NCBI GenBank assembly: GCA_033182465.1
Contig: CP137325.1
Span: forward strand, 1,922,001 to 1,986,000
Direction of reading: 5' to 3'
Length of the DNA: 64,000 nucleotides
Source of the DNA: Sanghuangporus weigelae
Taxonomy: Eukaryota > Basidiomycota > Agaricomycetes > Hymenochaetales > Hymenochaetaceae
Shown here: positions 57,660 to 64,000 of the stretch, piece after piece
Layout: every line of letters begins with the position of its first letter
Numbering within the stretch: position 1 is the stretch's first letter
Made by a program: the position numbers and the translations under genes
The notes under the pieces: model-generated
Database searches by the model: none
The model's input: the letters and a program-made list of their open reading frames with translations, nothing else
What the model was told of the DNA's origin: nothing

Positions 57660-58797
57660 CTACAGTCCGAGATCCTGCAGTTTGTAGCGCTTGGACTCGA
57701 AATGGAAGCCATAGAACCCCCGTGCCCACTTACAATAGGTTTCATAAGCATCTTGGAACGACGCCAAGGCGCTCAATGCGCGATTGTGGGCGTCCACAGT
57801 CGCATTTGCAATGGCGCAGAGCGATTCGTATACTGATATGTTGCGGTTGCGAGCAGTGAGCCATACCAAATTTTCTTCTGCCTCTCCGTCCAAATCTTCC
57901 TTGTAGAAGGACCATATGTCACTTTGAAATTGGTGTCAAGTGATGGCCAAATTCTGCGCAATAAAGTACGTACTTGAGAGTGCATACACAGTATGCAATG
58001 TCTGGAAGTGCAAATATCCAAGAATGGACAGGCATGCTTGCAGGAAAGATGAAGGCAGTATAGGCATTGCCAATTCCCGAGAGACGACGGAAGAATACAG
58101 GATATTCCGTGGCAGATGTCGGCATCTACAGAGACATCAATTAAAGCGACGCTTTAAAAATGAGCCTTCGACTGTGCCCACTCACAGGAACTCCGAGAAC
58201 ATCGTACTGAATCAGAAGCGAGGACACGTAATCGAGCGCACTCGTCAATATAATATTACAAGCCACAGCATTGTGAAATCGGGACGTCTCCAGCAGAAGA
58301 GCAGCAAAGTCATCCAGTACCTTGAGCTGCTGAGGTTGACGAGCAACAAATCGAGGCACAAACTCCCGGATTGCATCGATATGGGATAAAAACAGGTCGT
58401 CAAGATAGGTCACAAAGCCTGTGAATAAGGCGATGTATATTCTAACGCTTTCATCACGTAGGTGAGAATAGCTTGTTGCCGCTATCGTCGCACCAACCCC
58501 TATGGAGCGACGAAGAACTGCATCATCGGCCAAAAGGTAGCCTCTAGCTGATGCTTCAGCAATACAGAGGGCTTCAAATTTAGCGATTGGTTGTTCGGAG
58601 CCTTGATAATGAATATCGCATCGTTCCAAGAGTGTAACGATAAGGTTGCGCAGCGACGCACTATCAGTCTGACACAATAAAGTCAATGATGCGGATGAAT
58701 CGATATTGACAAATATCAAAATGAAAGGAAATCGTACCGGGGGAGATATGTTTTCAGTCTGTGATTCACGAACGTCAGTGTTTGATAGAGAAGGCAT
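57660..58797 (-). CDS. Trichodiene synthase-like sesquiterpene synthase 2 (318 aa)
   Basis: Exons 58797-58738, 58668-58186, 58125-57974 and 57921-57660 total 957 bases, exon for exon the same sizes as copy 1. The first metal motif is VTYLDDLFLSHID and the NSE motif NDIWSFYKE is again completed by splicing of the third intron. Differences from copy 1 are scattered amino-acid substitutions (for example YLLADD for YLGGDD) with no stop or frameshift, so both copies appear to be under selection. Different products are possible. A TATAAAGC lies 57 bases before the ATG, as in copy 1. Confidence 0.85.
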
Positions 58798-58854
58798 GAT
58801 CGAAGAAGCTGAGGGGGGCTGAGGGTGTGTAGTGTAACACTCAGAATAGTTACA

Positions 58855-58862
58855 GCTTTATA
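58855..58862 (-). promoter_or_regulatory. TATA box of terpene synthase 2
   Basis: TATAAAGC, identical to and in the same place as the element of copy 1. Confidence 0.6.
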
Positions 58863-59760
58863 CTGAGACAGACGTAATTTCACCATTCGTTTTTGACGCG
58901 AGCAGCTGTAAAACACAAACAATTTCATCGCTCAACGAAAACCCCGAACATTTCGCATGATCTAGATTGTAAAGTCGATGTTTCAACGTAGATTTCGTAT
59001 GCACGGATGGGGGAGCACTCGGCCATTTAGTCTAATGAATCTGGGTGATTTTAGAGAGATCTCGAAGATGAGAAATTGTCCAATGCAAGGGTGGTTGTAG
59101 AGTCGGAAAATCAGCCTCAGGGTTGTTGGAGTTAAAACCATTAAAGCGAGCGCTTACGGCGGTGTAAGCACGCACTCTGGCGATGTACCGTTTTCTGAGA
59201 AAGGCTGAAAAAAAGTGTGAACTAGAAGGATAAACCACGAACCATGAATAATCTAAATCTAGTTTACATACATCAATCGGGTAGACACCTCATTCGTGGT
59301 GAACCCAAGTTCGGATGTAATGATAGTTCTGGCATGAAACACATCGATCCGAGTTGCTATCTCAGAGGAACGTCAGGTAGTCACCGATGGAACCCAAAAC
59401 CTACATGTAATTCAGAGAGGGAACAGAACTCGCCAGCCACCAATGGAGCCCCAAAGCTCCATAGTACACGTCCGAGACGGAACAGAACCCTTGTCAGTCG
59501 GAGTATCATGTCATCCATGAACGAGATGCACCTCCGTGCATGACTACATTTAGTCTGCGGCATGTAATGCGTGCGTAAAATACAGATGGGAGGCAATTAT
59601 ACCAAAGGCGACGAGTTTGTACTGACGCGACGTGACGAGATGACAAAACTATCCCTTAGTCAAGAAATGAGAATCTGCTAACTGATGCGACTCGGACATA
59701 CTGGACGCGTCGAAGGGCGTAATTTGCTGGGTTCGAATTTCGATCGAGGCCCTGGTGAGT

Positions 59761-60568
59761 ATGTTTGCTTGGGTCCTTAAAGTACCAGATATAGATTCTA
59801 CGGCGATGGCGATGAATCAGATGCGATCACGTGCGGCGCCATTTAGTTTATTTCGCGCGCGTAAATTGAAGCAATGTAATGCGAAATGCATCAGACCGAA
59901 CCTGTATCCGAGCGCTAGGAGCACGCCGAGCACGAAGGTGCCAGAATTGAAATCTATCTGCCATCCAGTCAGAAGATAAAGATCTCGATTAGGCTCATTA
60001 CATACAACTGGAATCCGTGGAACCCATAGTAGTAGCAGCTATCGCTGGGACCGCAACGACGATAGAACCGTTTTTTGTCTGGCGCCACGCGGAGCTTTCT
60101 GTAGCGCGAGCGTCCCCGTGTAGTTGCCATCGCGGGGGGTTGCTGTAGAATGCGTGACGAACACGTGAGTACAAGTAATACGTCGACTTCGCGGTACGGT
60201 CCCTGCTCCTCTATACGATGATGGTGATGGTGATGTGAAGCAGGCGCAATTGTTGTGACACAAGCTTGATCGTCGCGTCACATGCAACCTCATGATCCGA
60301 CTACGCTTTACTATCTATCCTCATTCCTCTCTATTGCGCCCTCGTTCCTTATTTCTTGGCTATGGTATATATTAGCAGGACTAATGTACGGTACGCTATC
60401 CATTTGCCCTACAAGCTCACCGGGGTACAAACGTGATTATTGATTTGTATCTTTGACCTCTGTTGCGTGTTTCGCTCTCTCGGGTCGCCTCAAACTCCGA
60501 CAGCTGTACCAGGAGCTCCCGCAGCGCAACATTAGCATGCATAAACTGCCTGAGTTGGCTGATGTCGG
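59761..60568. other. Region with a weak membrane-protein frame and a split reading frame
   Basis: About 800 bases. On the minus strand, 59840-59970 encodes a helix-like stretch (SGTFVLGVLLALGYRFGLMH) with a possible short first exon at 60027, but phases do not fit cleanly. At 60417-60568 begins the 3' part of the frame interrupted by the second MITE. A CACGTG at 59828-59833 matches the place of the one before NOC4. Confidence 0.4.
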
Positions 60569-61079
60569 TAGGGTTTCGCGCGTATATTTGATTTGGAAGT
60601 GAGATACGGATACGCGCGTATACTATACGGTGTATACGGGACCATATCAACAATATCATTTTTTGACCATTGCACATCATGTTTGGGCCTAGAAAATACT
60701 TTCATCGAGTCGAGGATACCTAATACAAATATTAATCTGTGCATAAACAACGAGATTCTGTCAGGTAGTATGAAATTACATAATTTTTGCATTATAAGCG
60801 AGACAACCTTGAATATCATGCCGAACACGGTACTCAGATCATACGCCAACAGTAAGATTTTGGTGAGTAACGTCTCATTTAAAAAAAAGGGGAGCAAATT
60901 TCTTATTCAAGTCCGGGATTTCCTACCGTTTTCAGCCCCCCAAAGTATACGCCGTATACGCCAAACTTCAAGTTTCTGAAACGCATACAAGCGTATAATT
61001 CAGTTGCTTGAGCTGATACGCATACGCGCGTATAGCGTATACACCGTATCATATACTCTATATACGCTGCGGAACCCTA
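60569..61079. mobile_element. hAT-type MITE copy 2 (511 bp)
   Basis: The ends are TAGGGTTTCGC and, as complement, TAGGGTTCCGC, close to copy 1. The flanking 8-base repeats are GATGTCGG (60561-60568) and GATGCCGG (61080-61087), one mismatch apart, so this insertion is probably older than copy 1 or has mutated. It shares AAAATACTTTCAT and the ATACGCGCGTAT palindromes with copy 1. It interrupts a minus-strand frame that stays open across the site when one duplication copy is removed (WVPGISQLRQF). Confidence 0.85.
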
Positions 61080-61369
61080 GATGCCGGGTACCCAAGAAGG
61101 ACCTGCATCCTCTGCAGTGACATGTATTGGAATGGGGGCAGGTGCTTGAGGACGGGAAAGTCGCAAGGTTTTAGCGAGGAGACGAGCACGCAAAATAATA
61201 CTAAAACAAATGTATTCTCAGATGGATTGCGAGCGGCGCAATCGTCTGCGTAACATACCTAAAACAAATGTATTCTACCAGAGAACGTATGTAAATAAAG
61301 TACAGAACAAAAGTGAAAAAGGTTCGAAGCTCACCTCAGATGGATTGCGAGCGGCGCAATCGTCTGAGG
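61080..61369. other. Remnant between MITE and retroelement
   Basis: About 290 bases. It holds the 5' side of the frame interrupted by the MITE (minus strand, SRPQAPAPIPIHVTAEDAG) and the short direct repeats described separately. Confidence 0.4.
61201..61366. repeat. Paired direct repeats containing a hairpin
   Basis: A 32-base sequence starting CTCAGATGGATTGCG occurs at 61217-61248 and 61335-61366. It contains the arms GATTGCG and CGCAATC around a 5-base loop, and the second copy is framed by CCTCAGA and TCTGAGG. An 18-base repeat, CTAAAACAAATGTATTCT, occurs at 61201-61218 and 61259-61276. Confidence 0.8.
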
Positions 61370-61716
61370 TGTTGCTGAGTGAAATACAACAGTTTTATAC
61401 TACAGTAAAATGGGGTTTTCATGGGAATGAATGGTTTCGAACACCAAGCATAAAAGAGACACATGAATGAATACAAAACGAAACTGGGGGTAACAAACTC
61501 CCCAAGAAATGATCACAAAGAAAGGGTAAACATAGAAGCAACAAAGATAAACTCGGGCGAGGCATTCGGCCACGAGCGGTGTCCAATACAGAAAGAGAAT
61601 GCCTCGTGCCCTCGCAACAAAGGCGGTGAGTCCGTAACCTCGGTGGTTCCTGCCGATCCAAGGTAAATCATATCCCGGGCATCCCCCAGGATACTTCGCC
61701 GGATTGTACTCCAACA
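61370..61716 (-). repeat. 3' LTR of the copia element
   Basis: On the minus strand it starts TGTTGGAG directly after a purine tract (GAGGGGGAG) and ends CAGCAACA, giving the TG..CA borders with a TGTTG/CAACA inverted end. It contains a TATAAAA box near its 3' end. The borders are inferred, since the partner LTR is not in the window. Confidence 0.7.
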
Positions 61717-64000
61717 CTCCCCCTCAATCCGAGCGAAGTCCAAGACGGTTCGCGAAGTGTTTGATCTTGAAGGATGGGAGCGCTTTCGTGAGTGCATCGG
61801 CGACCATGTCCCCCGTAGGACAGTAGACAACTCGGATAGAGCCTCGTTCGACTATCCAACGAATAAAATGATACCTTATATCAATATGTTTTGTTCTTGC
61901 ATGGTACTGGTGGTCTTTTGTGAGTGCAATGGCCGATTGGTTGTCCAAAAGGAGTGGGGTCGGTTCGACGAATGGTTCGAAGATCTGTGAGATGAGTTGC
62001 CGGAGCCAAAGTGCTTCCTTGGCTGCATGAGTTGCAGCCACGTACTCGCTTTCAGTGGTTGACAACGAGACTATCTCCTGTTTCTTCGAGTACCAAGAAA
62101 CGGCCCCTCCTCCTATGAGAAAAGCATTGCCAGAAATCGCCCTGCGATCTTCTTGCATGCTTCCATCGGCGTCAGAGAAACCCACCAGGCCATTATCTTC
62201 GACACTGTCGAATCCATAGTAGAGTCGAAGGTCCTTAGTTCTCTTGAGGTACTGGAAAACGCGCTGAACGGCTTTCCAGTGAGCCATTCCAGGATTGAGC
62301 GAGAAACGAGAGAGAAGAGTCACAGCGAAGGCAATATCCGGCCTAGTACCCATGGCAGCGTACATAAGGGAGCCCAGGGCCTCCCTGTACGGTATGTGAC
62401 GCATCTCAGCAATTTCTTGAGCGGTCTGAGGCGACTGTGACGAGTCGAGCTTGACATTAGGGTCCATTGGCGAGGTAAGATCTCTTGCATTTTCCAGTCC
62501 GTAGCGACGTAGTACGGAATTAATGTAGGTAGTCTGAGAGAGAGAGAGAGTACGAAGCTCGCGATCTCGCTTGATTTGGATTCCAAGGAGCCAGTGGATA
62601 GGGCCCAAGTCAGTAATCTCGACGTACTTTGAAAAGTCGGATTTAAACTTGTCGATCAGCGCGGATCGACTTGCCGCTAAGGTACAGTCATCAACGGACA
62701 CGGCCACGACAATCAGATCCGGTGGTAAGTGACGGAAATAAATGGCTTGGTCGACGTCACATCGGCTAAACCCGAGACGATCGACCATGATTGATGTAAA
62801 TTTCTGATACCATCTTCGTCCTGACTGCTTTAGTCCGTACAGCGTCTTCCTCAGCTTTAGCACCCTCTCCTCTGTTCCTATTGGTTTGTACCCTGGAGGA
62901 TGGTGCATGTACACCACTTCGTTCTCCTCCAACTCTCCATTTAGGTAGGCGCTCTTTACATCAATTTGTTCGAGCTCGAGATCTAATCGTGCCGATATAG
63001 CCAGGATCGTGCGGATGGACGCGAGTTTTGCAACAGGGGCATATGTGTCGAAGTAGTCGATGCCCTCGACCTGGCTGAATCCTTGGGCGACTAGCCTGGC
63101 TTTCCTGCGAACAATACTGCCAGCTGAGTCCCTCTTGACCTTAAATACCCACTTCGAACCAACGATATTGGCCCCTTTAGGGGCTTCTGCCAATTCCCAG
63201 GTACCTGCTGCGCGAAGCGCAGCCAGTTCCTCCTGAATGGCTTTCTCCCATTCGCTCCATTCAGGCAGCCGGCGCGCCTCCTGGAGATTTCTCGGCTCTA
63301 GTCCCTCTTCCTCACTCGTGATGCCTGCGAAGTCATATTCTTCGTCATAGTCATCCCACACCCCCGCAACTGTGTCATCCTCTTCCACGACGGTTCTCAT
63401 GCCCTTCGGAATGATTCCGTCTCTCTTCCACTGTGTTTGCGTGCCCTCTCCAGCGGTGAGTCTCTTTACATATGCTGATGGAGCTTTTGTGCGACCTGAC
63501 CTCCTCAATGACGCAGAGTTGTCAGTGATCGTACGAGCAGCTTGCCCTTGTGAGGAAATTCCTGTTCCCTGATCTCCAGGACCAGGTGAGTCATCGCGGG
63601 GCTCAGGAGACTCAGTCTCAAATGTTTGGGGCTGGGTTACGACCATGGGAGCGGAAGGTTCTACTGCCGGGGTCGGAGATTTGGAAGTGCTGCGGGACGA
63701 AATTTGACTTATAGGGGTAGCTGTCGGATCGCTCAGTACACTGTCATCCATTCCAACATCCATCTCCTCCCCCTCGAGCCGATCAGCATTTGTCCTGGGT
63801 GAGAAGTAAACGCTTCGTTCCACGCTGATCGATTTTGTTTGGGGCCAATAGATTCTTTGGCCATTCGACGAATCGTCGAATCCAAGCCAACGCCCCTCTT
63901 TCGCCCGTACTGCCAGTTTTGATTGTGTTGGGTCGTGTACCCAACACTTTGTTCCGAATTCCCTAATCTTTGCTATGTTCAGCTTTTCGTTCGTAAGTGC
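61370..64000 (-). mobile_element. Ty1/copia LTR retroelement, 3' part (fossil)
   Basis: The element reads on the minus strand and runs off the right edge. From 63823 down to 61724 it encodes the copia-type reverse transcriptase (SAYLNGELEENEVVYMHHPPG read in part, VAVSVDDCTLA) and RNase H (SLSTTESEYVA, LDNQSAIAL). The upstream integrase and gag parts would lie outside the window. One LTR is visible at its end. The visible coding stretch looks whole, so the copy is probably fairly young; whether the entire element is intact cannot be judged. Confidence 0.93.

Larger units (their letters stand above)
57420..59760. repeat. Segmental duplication, copy 2 (with terpene synthase)
   Basis: Direct-orientation partner of 8201-10440, about 49 kb away. 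The exon structure of the enclosed terpene synthase is identical in length to copy 1 (60, 483, 152 and 262 bases), while introns and flanks have diverged. Confidence 0.85.

Noticed and set aside
61217-61366. CRISPR-like repeat array
   Set aside because: Only two copies of the repeat with a single spacer of 86 bases in a eukaryotic nuclear context.

Overview
The window is nuclear DNA of a filamentous basidiomycete, most likely an Agaricomycete. Genes are densely packed on both strands and broken by many introns of about 45-70 bases with GT..AG (once GC..AG) borders. The protein families fit this assignment: a white collar-1-type PAS protein, trichodiene-synthase-like terpene synthases, tail-anchored protein kinases, F-box/leucine-rich proteins and BTB proteins. 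Exon joins below were worked out by hand from splice borders and frame. Every complete model given with exon coordinates sums to a whole number of codons.

Layout. 1-6 kb: 3' part of a white collar-1-like gene, then a 1273-residue protein joining two BTB regions to a CAP-Gly domain. 7.4-10.5 kb: a small Fic/Doc protein and the first of two near-twin sesquiterpene synthases. 10.5-16 kb: NOC4 (ribosome assembly), a short terminal-inverted-repeat transposon, and mitochondrial asparaginyl-tRNA synthetase. 16-22.4 kb: three copies of a mitochondrial-carrier-like membrane protein with a tail-anchored kinase among them; a fourth copy lies at 46.7 kb. 22.7-30.3 kb: SmD1, a long coiled-coil protein, two alpha/beta-hydrolases and a stray piece of the coiled-coil gene. 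31.6-36.3 kb: a Sos7-like kinetochore gene and a mitotic-type kinesin, head to head over a 167-base promoter. 37-46 kb: cytochrome b561 protein, a Med25-like protein, a CCCH zinc-finger protein and eIF2-alpha.

48-64 kb is much less stable. It holds two damaged F-box genes (one split by a hAT-type MITE with an 8-base target duplication), a complete flavocytochrome b2 L-lactate dehydrogenase, a decayed DNAJC17-type co-chaperone, the second terpene synthase, a second hAT-type MITE and a Ty1/copia retroelement fossil running off the right edge.

Housekeeping genes (NOC4, SmD1, eIF2-alpha, AsnRS, kinesin/Sos7) are interleaved with accessory families. The strongest unexplained signal is the four-member carrier-like family: all members share five exons, and a 28-base microexon encodes the FYKG/LYKG motif. 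Also notable are the 2.3-kb terpene synthase duplication about 49 kb apart and the repeated landing of hAT MITEs inside reading frames. No tRNA, rRNA or CRISPR array was seen.
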